A DNA stretch of 64,000 nt from an uncultured Sphingomonas sp. GTDB taxonomy: Bacteria > Pseudomonadota > Alphaproteobacteria > Sphingomonadales > Sphingomonadaceae. Under the pieces are notes generated by a model. The model made no database searches. It was not told where the DNA came from and saw nothing but the letters and a program-made list of their open reading frames with translations. The stretch spans positions 124,001 to 188,000 of the forward strand of contig NZ_CAKZHV010000067.1 of NCBI RefSeq assembly GCF_936927845.1, in the 5' to 3' direction. This document shows, in pieces, positions 1 to 8,459 of this stretch; position 1 is the first letter of the stretch; each line of letters starts with the position of its first letter. The translations under genes were made by a program, and so were the position numbers.

Positions 1-6
1 CTGCAA

Positions 7-555
7 TCAGCCCTGCGCCTCGGCCATGCTCTTGGTGCGCGCGGCATAGCTCTTGCGCAGCTTCTGCAGCTTGGGCGGGATCACCGCCATGCAGTAAGGA
101 TTGCTGCGCCCCTGCGTCTCCCAATAATCCTGGTGATAGCCTTCCGCCGGATACCAGGTGTCGTTCGCCTCGATCGTGGTGACGATCGGCTTCGACTGGT
201 CGCCCTGCGCGCGCTGGATCGCGGCCTTCGCCTCGGCGGCCTGCTCCTCCGACTGCGGGAAGATCGCCGAACGGTATTGCGTGCCGACGTCGTTGCCCTG
301 ACGGTTCAACTGCGTCGGATCGTGCGTCGCGAAGAAGATGTCGAGCAGGTCGCCGTAGCTGAGCTGCGCGGGATCAAAGCCGACCTTGATCGCCTCCGCG
401 TGGCCCGTGTCGCCGCCGCAGACCTGCTTGTAGGTCGGGTTGGGCGCGTGGCCGCCGATATAGCCGCTCTCGACGCTCTCGACGCCGATCACGTCCTTGA
501 ACACGGCTTCGGTGCACCAGAAGCAGCCGCCGGCGACAATCGCGTATTCGGTCAT
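7..555 (-). CDS. msrA: Peptide-methionine (S)-S-oxide reductase MsrA
   Basis: MsrA repairs oxidised methionine (the S-sulfoxide) in proteins and free methionine. The 182-aa product has the family signature GCFWC at residues 10-14, with Cys11 as the catalytic cysteine, and a full-length MsrA fold ending in a Lys/Arg-rich tail. The start at 555 is chosen because AAAGGAGA lies just upstream; the frame stays open far beyond it, but that extension is antisense to galE and has no MsrA similarity. It is divergent from galE with only 57 bp between them. Seen: motif and RBS. Known: the reaction. Confidence 0.95.
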   Translation of the reverse strand: MTEYAIVAGGCFWCTEAVFKDVIGVESVESGYIGGHAPNPTYKQVCGGDTGHAEAIKVGFDPAQLSYGDLLDIFFATHDPTQLNRQGNDVGTQYRSAIFPQSEEQAAEAKAAIQRAQGDQSKPIVTTIEANDTWYPAEGYHQDYWETQGRSNPYCMAVIPPKLQKLRKSYAARTKSMAEAQG

Positions 556-612
556 ATGAAGAAGTCTCCTTTGAGAAGGATGTAGGAAGCCGCTAGGGCG
601 CCTGAAAGGGAG

Positions 613-1629
613 ATGCAGATGGCTGGCGCAGCGACACTCGACGGCAAGGTGATGGTGACCGGCGGCGCGGGTTATATCGGCAGCCACGCGGTGCTGGCGC
701 TGCTCGACGCCGGATACCAGGTGGTCGTGATCGACAACCTCGTCACCGGGTTCGACTGGGCGGTCGACGACCGCGCGACCTTCGTCGAGATGGCGGTCGA
801 GGACCCGCGCGTCGCCGACGTGCTCGCCGAGCACGAGGTCCGCGCGATCATGCATTTCGCCGGATCGGTGGTAGTGCCCGAATCGGTCAGCGACCCGCTC
901 AAATATTACCGCAACAACACCGCGGCGACGCGTAGCCTGATCGAAAGCGCGGTGAAGGCGGGCGTGCCGCACTTCATCTTCTCCTCCACCGCCGCGACCT
1001 ATGGCACGCCCGAGCGCGTGCCGGTGACCGAGACCGACCCCACGGTGCCGATCAATCCGTACGGCATGTCGAAGCTGATGACCGAGGCGATGCTGCGCGA
1101 TGTGTCGGCGGCGCACCCGATGAACTATGCTGCGCTGCGTTACTTCAACGTCGCGGGCGCCGACCAGCAGGGGCGCAGCGGGCAGTCGACCGTGGGCGCG
1201 ACGCACCTGATCAAGATCGCGGTCGAGGCGGCGACCGGCAAGCGCGCCGCAGTCAGCGTCTTCGGACAGGATTTTGCCACCCCCGACGGCACCGGCGTGC
1301 GCGATTACATCCACGTCAGCGACCTCGCCGACGCGCATGTCGCGGCGCTCGCGTGGCTGGTTGAGCATCCGGGCGACAGCGTGACGCTGAACGCGGGCTA
1401 CGGCCGCGGTTTCTCGGTGCTGGAGGTGCTCGACTCGGTCGACCGCGTCACCAACATGACGATCGAGCGCAAGATGGAGGGGCGACGCGCTGGCGATCCG
1501 GCCGAGCTGATCTCCAACAATGCCGCGATCCTCGCAACCATCGACTGGACGCCTAGCCGCGCCGACCTGGACGGCATCGTGCGCGACGCATTGGCGTGGG
1601 AGCGCAAGCTCGCCGAGATGGGGCGCTGA
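613..1629 (+). CDS. galE: UDP-glucose 4-epimerase GalE
   Basis: Interconverts UDP-glucose and UDP-galactose for envelope polysaccharides. It is an extended short-chain dehydrogenase: the NAD-binding TGGAGYIGSH lies near residues 16-25, a Ser/Thr-rich SSTAATYG strand follows, and the catalytic Tyr-x3-Lys is Y150/K154 (NPYGMSK). RYFNVAGAD is the family substrate-binding loop. At 338 aa it is of normal length. The ATG at 619, two codons on, has better spacing to GAAAGGGA and may be the true start. The next gene follows after 2 bp, so the two are probably co-transcribed. Confidence 0.93.
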   Translation: MQMAGAATLDGKVMVTGGAGYIGSHAVLALLDAGYQVVVIDNLVTGFDWAVDDRATFVEMAVEDPRVADVLAEHEVRAIMHFAGSVVVPESVSDPLKYYRNNTAATRSLIESAVKAGVPHFIFSSTAATYGTPERVPVTETDPTVPINPYGMSKLMTEAMLRDVSAAHPMNYAALRYFNVAGADQQGRSGQSTVGATHLIKIAVEAATGKRAAVSVFGQDFATPDGTGVRDYIHVSDLADAHVAALAWLVEHPGDSVTLNAGYGRGFSVLEVLDSVDRVTNMTIERKMEGRRAGDPAELISNNAAILATIDWTPSRADLDGIVRDALAWERKLAEMGR

Positions 1630-1631
1630 GC

Positions 1632-2462
1632 GTGCGACTGCGCTCGTTGTTGTTCGTGCCGGGCGATCGGCCCGAGCGGATAAAGAAGGCCGCCGGGCTC
1701 GGCGCCGACGCGCTGATCCTCGATCTGGAGGATTCGGTCGCGGCCAGTGTCAAGGCAGCGGCACGCGCCGCGGTGCGCGAGTTCGTTGACATGCGCAGCG
1801 CCGACGCGACCTTGTTCGTCCGCGTCAATCCGCTCGACAGCGCCTTCATCGCCGACGATCTGGCGGCACTCGACGGTGCGGCGATGGCCGGCGTGGTACT
1901 GCCCAAGGCAGAGGGGCGCAGCTCGGTCGCCGAGCTGCGGCGGCGGTTGCCGGGCGACTATCTCGTGCTGCCGATCGCGAGCGAAACGCCGCGCGCGGTG
2001 TTCACGCTCGGCGATTATGACGGTACTGGGCTGGCCGGGTTGACCTGGGGGGCGGAGGATCTGCCCGCGGCAATCGGCGCGTCGACCAGCCGCGAGGCGG
2101 ACGGCAGCTATACCGATCCGTACAAGATGGTGCGCGCACTGACGCTGTTCGGCGCGCATGCCGCGGGCGTTCCCGCGATCGAGACGGTCTATCCCGACTT
2201 CCGCGATCTGGACGGGCTCGCCGCCTATGCGGCACGCGGGCGGCGCGACGGCTTTACCGGCATGATGGCGATCCACCCCGCGCAGGTGGCGGTGATCAAC
2301 GCCGCCTTCTCCCCCAGCGACGCCGAGGTCGCGCACGCCCGCGCCGTGGTCGATCTGTTCGCCGCCAATCCGGGCGCAGGGGCGCTGCAATTGGACGGCA
2401 AGATGGTCGACGCGCCGCATCTGAAAGCGGCCGAGCGATTGCTTGCGCTGGTGGGCGACTAG
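1632..2462 (+). CDS. CoA ester lyase, HpcH/HpaI aldolase - CitE family
   Basis: A 276-aa TIM-barrel lyase of the CitE/malyl-CoA lyase type. LRSLLFVPGDRPERI at the start, LILDLEDSV with the Mg-binding acidic residues near residue 35, and VLPKAEG are diagnostic. Family members cleave or form (S)-citramalyl-CoA, malyl-CoA or citryl-CoA; the substrate cannot be set from sequence. The start is a GTG 2 bp after galE; the open frame extends a little further upstream but homology begins here. No citrate lyase alpha or gamma subunits are adjacent, so a stand-alone CoA ester lyase is more likely than citrate lyase. Confidence 0.85.
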   Translation: MRLRSLLFVPGDRPERIKKAAGLGADALILDLEDSVAASVKAAARAAVREFVDMRSADATLFVRVNPLDSAFIADDLAALDGAAMAGVVLPKAEGRSSVAELRRRLPGDYLVLPIASETPRAVFTLGDYDGTGLAGLTWGAEDLPAAIGASTSREADGSYTDPYKMVRALTLFGAHAAGVPAIETVYPDFRDLDGLAAYAARGRRDGFTGMMAIHPAQVAVINAAFSPSDAEVAHARAVVDLFAANPGAGALQLDGKMVDAPHLKAAERLLALVGD

Positions 2463-2469
2463 GGTCCGA

Positions 2470-3174
2470 TCAAGGGGCGACGAGGAGCGGACGCGTCTGC
2501 CGCGCGATCTGCCACCAGCCGATCGCCCAGAGCGTCCCGAAACTCCACCCCGCGAGCACGTCGGACGGCCAGTGCACGCCCAGATAGACGCGGCTCGTGC
2601 CGATCGCGCCGACCAGCAGGATCGCTAGGCTAAGCACCGTGTTGCGTGTCGCGCGGCCCGGCGTCACCTGCGTCACCAGCGCGGCGAGCGTCAGGTAGAC
2701 GATCGCCGAATTCGCCGCGTGGCCGCTCGGGAAGCTATCGCCCGTCACCTCGATCAGCCGGTCGGCAATGGGCGGGCGCGGGCGCATGAAGACGAGCTTC
2801 AACGCATTGCTCCCCGCCGTGCCCGTGATCACCGCGGCGGCCACCAGCCCCGCGGTCAACGCGAGCCGCTGCGCGATCAGGATCGCCACGGCAGCGATCG
2901 TGACGATCGTCAGCACGGTGCCGCCGCCCAGCGCAGTCACGTCGATCATCGCCTTGCGCAGCCACGCCGGCCCAATGCCGCGCAGCGCGTTGCTGACCGG
3001 CAGATCGAACCCGAACGGATGCCGGCTCAGCGCGAAACCGATCACCAGCAGCAGCGCGATCGCGCCCGCGCACAATCCGGCCCCGCGCAACACGGACGGG
3101 AGGTGCCAGTTCCGTGCTTCCTGCGCGGGCTCGGCCGCGGTCAGCGCGGGGGCGATGGTCGGATGATCGGTCAT
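2470..3174 (-). CDS. PAP2-family membrane phosphatase
   Basis: Integral membrane acid phosphatase, probably dephosphorylating lipid phosphates such as undecaprenyl pyrophosphate or phosphatidate. All three PAP2 signature blocks are visible in order: KLVFMRPRP (K-x6-RP), PSGHAAN (catalytic PSGH) and SRVYLGVHWPSD (S-R-x5-H-x3-D). Several hydrophobic segments surround them, the first near residues 28-50. The 234-aa start at 3174 is chosen because the upstream extension is basic, polar and lacks an RBS. It converges with the CoA ester lyase gene, 7 bp away. Confidence 0.88.
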   Translation of the reverse strand: MTDHPTIAPALTAAEPAQEARNWHLPSVLRGAGLCAGAIALLLVIGFALSRHPFGFDLPVSNALRGIGPAWLRKAMIDVTALGGGTVLTIVTIAAVAILIAQRLALTAGLVAAAVITGTAGSNALKLVFMRPRPPIADRLIEVTGDSFPSGHAANSAIVYLTLAALVTQVTPGRATRNTVLSLAILLVGAIGTSRVYLGVHWPSDVLAGWSFGTLWAIGWWQIARQTRPLLVAP

Positions 3175-3241
3175 CCATCGTCTGTAAAAGCGTGATCCGC
3201 CGCGCGTAACCCCTTCAGGCATCCGCGCGGCGGCACGCACC

Positions 3242-4363
3242 TCAATAGGTCGCGTCGTCGGGCTCGTCGAACAGGTCCTTGAACCGGCGCGGTTGCGAGC
3301 GGAGATACTGGTCGGGCGCGCGCACCCGCCCGCCCAGATGCGCCGCGGCATGCCACGGCCAGCGCGGATCGTAGAGGATCGTGCGCGCCAGCGCGATCAG
3401 GTCGGCATCGCCGGTCGCGACGATCGCCTCCGCCTGCTCAAAGTCGGTGATCAGCCCCACCGCGACAACCGGGATCGACACCGCCCCCTTCACTGCGCGC
3501 GCCAGCGGCACCTGGTAATTGGGGCCGACCGGAATGTCCTGGCGCGGATCGAGCCCGCCGCTCGACACGTGGATCGCGGCGCACCCGCGCGCCTCCAGCG
3601 CCTGCGCGAAGGCGATCGTGCCCTCGATGTCCCAACCACCCTCAACCCAGTCGGTGCCCGACACGCGCACCGTGACAGGCTTGTCGGCCGGGAATGCCGC
3701 GCGCACCGCGTCGAACACCTCCAGCGGATAGCGCATCCGGTTTTCGAGGCTGCCGCCGTAGTCATCGTCGCGTCGGTTGGAGAGCGGCGACAGGAATTCG
3801 TGCAGCAGATAACCGTGCGCGGCGTGAATCTGCACTGCGTCCAGCCCCAGCCGCGCGGAGCGACGCGCCGCTTCCGCAAAGGCGTCGCGGATCTCGTCCA
3901 TGCGCGCGCGGCTCAGCGCCACTGGTGCTGCCTCACCGTCGCCGAACGCCAGCGCGGAGGGCGCCTCGGTCTGCCAGCCGTTCGCGTCACCTGCCGCGAT
4001 CTGCTTGCCGCCGTGCCACGGCAGTTCGGTCGACGCCTTGCGCCCGGCGTGCGCCAACTGGATCGCGATCGGCATCGGCGAGTGCGCGCGCACCCCGTCG
4101 AGCATGCGCTTCATCGCCGCCTCGGTGGCATCGTCCCACAGGCCGACGTCGCCGTAAGTGATCCGCCCCTCGGGCACCACCGCGGTCGCCTCGATCGTCA
4201 GCACGCCCGCGCCCGACAGCGCCAGATGGCCGAGGTGGATCAGATGCCAGTCGGTCATGCAGCCATTGTCGGCCGAATATTGGCACATCGGCGCGATCAC
4301 GATGCGGTTGGCGAGCGACAGGCCGCCCACGTCCAAACGCTCAAACAATCTGGGTCCGCTCAT
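3242..4363 (-). CDS. NADH:flavin oxidoreductase, old yellow enzyme (YqjM type)
   Basis: FMN-dependent ene-reductase of 373 aa that reduces activated C=C bonds with NAD(P)H. Seen: the N-terminal block IVIAPMCQYSADNGC, HAGRKAST (substrate-binding region), QIHAAHGYLLHEFLSP and the NRRDDDYGGSLENRMR signature. The Cys and Tyr of MCQYSA place it in the thermophilic-like/YqjM class. The start at 4363 directly precedes the SGPRLFERL strand; the longer frame has no RBS. The physiological substrate is unknown. The neighbouring ModE-like regulator gene lies 76 bp upstream on the same strand. Confidence 0.9.
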   Translation of the reverse strand: MSGPRLFERLDVGGLSLANRIVIAPMCQYSADNGCMTDWHLIHLGHLALSGAGVLTIEATAVVPEGRITYGDVGLWDDATEAAMKRMLDGVRAHSPMPIAIQLAHAGRKASTELPWHGGKQIAAGDANGWQTEAPSALAFGDGEAAPVALSRARMDEIRDAFAEAARRSARLGLDAVQIHAAHGYLLHEFLSPLSNRRDDDYGGSLENRMRYPLEVFDAVRAAFPADKPVTVRVSGTDWVEGGWDIEGTIAFAQALEARGCAAIHVSSGGLDPRQDIPVGPNYQVPLARAVKGAVSIPVVAVGLITDFEQAEAIVATGDADLIALARTILYDPRWPWHAAAHLGGRVRAPDQYLRSQPRRFKDLFDEPDDATY

Positions 4364-4439
4364 ACCATCAGCTCTCGTCAGTGAGCCGCCCCAACGCGCC
4401 GCGGTGATTTGGGATGCGGCGCTCCGCACGCCGATCGCC

Positions 4440-4826
4440 TCACGGCCGAGATGATGATGGCTGCGGCTGCGGCGTGTCGAGCAGATTGCGGGTCAGCGCG
4501 CGATACGCCTCGCTGTCGGCGATCACCGCCGCCTGCTGCTCCAGCGTGCGATAGGCGGCGAGCACTGCGCGCCCCTCCCTGGTCAGCCGCGCGCCGCGGT
4601 TCTGCCCGCCGCCCGCCGACGCTTCGACCAGCCGTTCGCGAAAGCAGCGGTTCATTTCATCGACCAGCAACCACGTGCGACGATAGCTCATGCCGAGCGC
4701 GCGTCCTGCCGCCGAGATCGAGCCTTCGCGGTCGATCGCCTCGAGCAGGTCGGCCTTGCCCGGCCCCATCGCGAAGCCATCGCCGCAGACGAGCTGTAGC
4801 TTGAGCTTGAGCGCGCCCAGCCTCAC
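4440..4826 (-). CDS. ModE/LysR-type winged-helix regulator, DNA-binding domain only
   Basis: A 128-aa protein matching the N-terminal helix-turn-helix domain of ModE-type regulators: GPGKADLLEAIDREGSISAAGRALGMSYRRTWLLVDEMN at about residues 21-58, then the wing GGGQNRGARLTREGRAVL. There is no molbindin or LysR effector domain, so any ligand binding is unknown. The start is GTG. It is divergent from the DUF2585 gene across 76 bp that contain a near-perfect direct repeat. No molybdate transporter is nearby, so a role in molybdenum control is not supported by context. Confidence 0.8.
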   Translation of the reverse strand: MRLGALKLKLQLVCGDGFAMGPGKADLLEAIDREGSISAAGRALGMSYRRTWLLVDEMNRCFRERLVEASAGGGQNRGARLTREGRAVLAAYRTLEQQAAVIADSEAYRALTRNLLDTPQPQPSSSRP

Positions 4827-4839
4827 GGTCGCTTATCAG

Positions 4840-4872
4840 GGCATATGCGTGCCATGCCTGTCGGCATATCGC
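4840..4872. promoter_or_regulatory. Direct repeat in divergent intergenic region, possible regulator operator
   Basis: GGCATATGCG at 4840-4849 is repeated as GGCATATCGC at 4863-4872, a 23-bp start-to-start spacing of about two helical turns. It lies between the ModE-like regulator (minus) and the DUF2585 gene (plus), a typical place for an autoregulatory operator. Inference only. Confidence 0.3.
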
Positions 4873-4902
4873 GTCCGGTCGCCGCGCGCTACGCTCGCGC
4901 AC

Positions 4903-5496
4903 ATGGCAAGGGTTGGCATGGCAGGGGTAGTGTCGCGCGCGGACCGGCGGGTGTCGTTGGCAGTGACGGGAGTGATCGCGCTCACCGCGGCGATCCTACT
5001 GGCAATGGGACGCAGCGCGATCTGCACCTGCGGGCACGTCGCGCTATGGAACGGGCGCGTCAACTCGGCCGAGGACAGCCAGCAATTGCTCGATCCCTAC
5101 AGCGCGACGCACCTCGCCCACGGGTTGCTGTTCTACGCCGTCGGCTGGCTGCTGCTGCGCCGCTGGAACTGGCGTGTGCGGCTGCTGCTCTCAGTGGTCG
5201 TGGAGGCAGCTTGGGAGGTAGCAGAGAATTCGCCCGCGGTAATTGAGCGCTATCGCAGCGTCACCGCCGCGCTCGGCTATACCGGCGACAGCGTGCTCAA
5301 CTTTGTCGGCGACATCGCGTGCATGATCACCGGGTTCCTGCTCGCGCGCGCGTTGCCGGTCCGCGTGAGCGTCGCGCTGGCGCTCGCAATCGAACTGCTG
5401 CTCCTCGCCACGATCCGCGACAATCTGACGCTCAACGTCGCGATGCTGATCGCGCCCGACCCGCGCATCGTCGCGTGGCAGCACGCGAGCGGGTGA
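4903..5496 (+). CDS. DUF2585 (UPF0314) membrane protein
   Basis: A 197-aa protein with a hydrophobic segment near residues 20-37 and further ones at about 75-90, 95-110 and 140-185. The conserved centre includes DPYSATHLAHGLLFY and EVAENSPAVIERYR followed by GYTGDSVLNFVGDI, the recognisable DUF2585/UPF0314 signature of alphaproteobacteria. Function is unknown. Start alternatives are 4903 and 4918; the ORF continues upstream but is antisense to the regulator gene there. Confidence 0.8.
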   Translation: MARVGMAGVVSRADRRVSLAVTGVIALTAAILLAMGRSAICTCGHVALWNGRVNSAEDSQQLLDPYSATHLAHGLLFYAVGWLLLRRWNWRVRLLLSVVVEAAWEVAENSPAVIERYRSVTAALGYTGDSVLNFVGDIACMITGFLLARALPVRVSVALALAIELLLLATIRDNLTLNVAMLIAPDPRIVAWQHASG

Positions 5497-5542
5497 TCGT
5501 GCTTCACGCCGTGCTTACCAATGGCGGCGTAGGGCAGCGGGC

Positions 5543-6850
5543 ATGTTCCACGACTCAAGCCTCGCGGGCGCGACCCGCAGCGATCCTCGTCCCGCCAGCG
5601 CGGTCAGCCAGGGCGTCGGCGTCGCCGGGCTCGCTGGGCTGATCGCCTGGGTCGCGGTCGCGAGGCATTTCGGCATGGACGGCACCTACGCCGCGCTCGC
5701 CAACGTCGCTGCCTGTGCGCTCCCGATGGTGCTGTGGTCGCTCCTAGTCGACAAGGTCCACCGCCGCGCCTCGACCGGCATCGACTGGAGCCGCGCTCGG
5801 CCGTGGCGCGAAACGATCGACACCAGCCTCGTCAAGCTGGCGGGACTGTGGATCACCTGGGCGGGGATCGCGCTCATCTACATGACCGGGCGCTTCTACT
5901 GGGACGGCAATTACCGCTTCGCCATGTGGTGCCTGGAGGGCGCCGCGCCGTGGCTGTTCGCCGCGTCGATCCCCTATGTGCTGTGGCTCGACCGCAATCT
6001 CGTCGAACCGCGCGACGGCGCCTGGGCGCTGGGCGCGTGGATCACCGGCACCGCGCCGGCCGACCACGAGGCGATCTACGCGCACCTGCGCGCTTGGGGG
6101 GTGAAGGCGTTCTTCCTCGCCTTCATGCTGGCGATCGTGCCGCCGGGCTTCGCCGATTTCGTCGACGCCGACGTCGCCAATCTGCTCCGCTCGCCGACCG
6201 CGCTCGCCAACTGGCTGATCAACTTCATGTTCGTGGTCGACGTGGCGTTCGCAACGGTCGGTTATCTGCTGACGATGCGCCCGCTCGACGCGCACATCCG
6301 CTCGGCCAATCCATTCATGGCCGGCTGGACCGCCGCGCTGATCTGCTACCCGCCGTTCATCATGATGGATGACGGGCGCCCGTTCGACTACCGCCCCGGC
6401 ACCGCCGACTGGACGCACTGGATGCAGGGGCATCCGACGCTGCTGGCGACGACGGGCGCATTGCTGGTGGTGCTGACCGGCGTCTACGCCTGGTCGACGG
6501 TGGCGTTCGGGCTGCGCTTCTCCAACCTCACCAACCGCGGCATCCTGACGCACGGGCCCTACGCGTTGTCGCGGCATCCGGCCTATCTGTCGAAGAACCT
6601 GTTCTGGTGGATCTCGACGATCCCGTTCCTGACCACCGGCAGTCTCACGGACGCGGCACGCGCAACGATCCTGATGGCGGCGGTCAGCGGCATCTATTAT
6701 TGGCGCGCGAAGACCGAGGAGCGCCACCTGCTGCTCGACCCCGATTACCAAATCTACCACGCCTGGATGGCGGGCCGCGGAGCAGTGCCGCGCTTCCTGC
6801 GCTGGGCGCGGGGCGGTGGCGACGTAGTGGCAGCGCAGTCACACGCCTGA
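5543..6850 (+). CDS. Isoprenylcysteine carboxyl methyltransferase-like membrane protein
   Basis: A 435-aa polytopic membrane protein. The C-terminal part carries the ICMT/phospholipid-methyltransferase signature GPYALSRHPAYLSKNLFWW at about residues 336-354 and HLLLDPDYQIYHAW near 394-407, where S-adenosylmethionine is bound in family members. The N-terminal two thirds contain several hydrophobic helices of a type not assigned to a known function. The substrate is unknown. It follows the DUF2585 gene by 46 bp on the same strand and could share its transcript. Confidence 0.75.
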   Translation: MFHDSSLAGATRSDPRPASAVSQGVGVAGLAGLIAWVAVARHFGMDGTYAALANVAACALPMVLWSLLVDKVHRRASTGIDWSRARPWRETIDTSLVKLAGLWITWAGIALIYMTGRFYWDGNYRFAMWCLEGAAPWLFAASIPYVLWLDRNLVEPRDGAWALGAWITGTAPADHEAIYAHLRAWGVKAFFLAFMLAIVPPGFADFVDADVANLLRSPTALANWLINFMFVVDVAFATVGYLLTMRPLDAHIRSANPFMAGWTAALICYPPFIMMDDGRPFDYRPGTADWTHWMQGHPTLLATTGALLVVLTGVYAWSTVAFGLRFSNLTNRGILTHGPYALSRHPAYLSKNLFWWISTIPFLTTGSLTDAARATILMAAVSGIYYWRAKTEERHLLLDPDYQIYHAWMAGRGAVPRFLRWARGGGDVVAAQSHA

Positions 6851-6949
6851 CCTCCACACCGTTATCCAAGCCGACAGGCGTCATCCCGGCTATCGAGAAG
6901 GCTCGTCAGGCGCGGGCATGCCCGTACGTACCGCGCTCTCGGCGAGCCT

Positions 6950-8323
6950 CTAGAAGCTCGCCTCGTCGTACACCTTCGATACGTCGCCGTTCCACGCGCC
7001 GCCATACCGCTCCAGCAGCACCTCGGCCGGAACCTTGCCGCTGCGCACGATCTCGCGCAGCGGATCGAGGAAGCCCGTCTCGTCGTCGCCCGCCGCGCTC
7101 ACACGCGCGCGCGCCTTGAGCCCAGCATGCGCGATGTCGAGCACGCGCCCTGCCACGTCGCGCAACTGCCCGCCGCCCGCGATCGGTGCCGACAACCCTT
7201 GCGCCGGCACCGCGTCGCGCAGGCTCTGCCGTTCCTCCAGCGTCCAGTCCTTGACCATGTCCCACGCCGCGTCGAGCGCCGCATCGTCGTAGAGCAATCC
7301 GACCCAGAACGCCGGCAGCGCGCAGATGCGGTTCCACGGCCCACCGTCCGCACCGCGCATCTCCAGGAACGTCTTCAGTCGCACCTCGGGAAAGGCGGTC
7401 GACAGATGGTCGTTCCAGTCATCGATCGTCGGCCGCTCACCGGGCAGCGCCGACAACTCACCGCGCAGGAAGTCGCGGAAGCTCAGTCCCGCCGCGTCGA
7501 TGTACTGGCCGTCGCGGTAGACGAAGTACATCGGCACATCGAGCATGTAGTCGGCGTAGCGCTCGTAGCCGAAGCCGTCCTCGAACACGAACGGCAGCAT
7601 GCCGGTGCGCGCGGGATCGGTGTCCGACCAGATGTGGCTGCGATAGGTCAGGAACCCGTTCGGCTTGCCTTCGGTAAACGGCGAGTTGGCGAACAGCGCG
7701 GTGGCGAGCGGCTGCAGCGCGAGCCCGACGCGAAACTTCTTCGCCATGTCGGCTTCGCTGGCATAATCCAGGTTCACCTGAATCGTGCAGGTGCGCAGCA
7801 TCATGTCGAGCCCCATCGTGCCGACGCGCGGCATATGGCGCAGCATGATCGCGTAGCGACCCTTGGGCATGATCGGTAGCTCAGCGCGCGTCTTGTCGGG
7901 CCACATGCCGAGCCCGAGAAAGCCGATCCCCAACTTCTCGCCCGCGGCCTTTACCTGAGCCAAGTGGCGGCCGGTTTCGGCGCAGGTCTGGTGCAGATTG
8001 TCGAGCGGTGCGCCCGACAGTTCGAACTGCCCCGCCGGCTCCAGGCTGACCGATCCGTCCGCGCCGGTCAGCGCGATGACCTTGCCGTTTTCCTCGACCG
8101 GGCGCCAGCCGTATTGCTCCAGCTCGCCCAGCAGCGCGCGGATGCCTGCCGGCTCGTCCCATGACGGCGCGTGATGATCGGCGCGGGCGTAGACGAACTT
8201 CTCGTGCTCGGTGCCGATGCGCCAGCGGTCGCGCGGTTTCTCGCCAGAGGCGAAATGCTGGATCAATTGCTCGCGCGATTCGATCACCGCTGCGTTGCTG
8301 TCCGAAACGGTTTTCGTCGTCAT
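6950..8323 (-). CDS. gshA: Glutamate-cysteine ligase
   Basis: First step of glutathione synthesis: ATP-dependent joining of glutamate gamma-carboxyl to cysteine in the cytosol. The 457-aa protein is of the plant/alphaproteobacterial class: RIGTEHEKFVY near residue 40, SLEPAGQFELSGAP near 95, FLGLGMWPD, the MPKGRYAIM loop and the TIQVNLDYASE strand. The length is normal. ATG start at 8323. It is separated from the upstream ompA-like gene by a strong terminator, so it needs its own promoter; TTGATC/TAGCGC about 16 bp apart (minus strand, 8381-8354) is a weak candidate. Confidence 0.92.
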   Translation of the reverse strand: MTTKTVSDSNAAVIESREQLIQHFASGEKPRDRWRIGTEHEKFVYARADHHAPSWDEPAGIRALLGELEQYGWRPVEENGKVIALTGADGSVSLEPAGQFELSGAPLDNLHQTCAETGRHLAQVKAAGEKLGIGFLGLGMWPDKTRAELPIMPKGRYAIMLRHMPRVGTMGLDMMLRTCTIQVNLDYASEADMAKKFRVGLALQPLATALFANSPFTEGKPNGFLTYRSHIWSDTDPARTGMLPFVFEDGFGYERYADYMLDVPMYFVYRDGQYIDAAGLSFRDFLRGELSALPGERPTIDDWNDHLSTAFPEVRLKTFLEMRGADGGPWNRICALPAFWVGLLYDDAALDAAWDMVKDWTLEERQSLRDAVPAQGLSAPIAGGGQLRDVAGRVLDIAHAGLKARARVSAAGDDETGFLDPLREIVRSGKVPAEVLLERYGGAWNGDVSKVYDEASF

Positions 8324-8399
8324 AGCGGCGCGCTTACGCGCGGATGAACGACAGCGCTAGTGGCTGCGTGGTGGCGATCAAGACGCCTGCGTCACAACG

Positions 8400-8438
8400 A
8401 AAAAGGGAGGCCGGCGCGATGCCGACCTCCCCACTTTT
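8400..8438. terminator. Rho-independent terminator downstream of ompA-like gene
   Basis: GGGAGGCCGGC pairs with GCCGACCTCCC around a five-base loop, one mismatch, with an A-run on one side and a T-run on the other. The hairpin works in either direction and sits just after the ompA-like gene read on the minus strand. Confidence 0.8.
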
Positions 8439-8459
8439 TGGTCAACGTTGTTGATTGAC

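Noticed and set aside
7..1368. 453-aa frame joining msrA to a long N-terminal extension
   Set aside because: The extension is the antisense of galE with GC-driven openness; RBS and homology place the start at 555.
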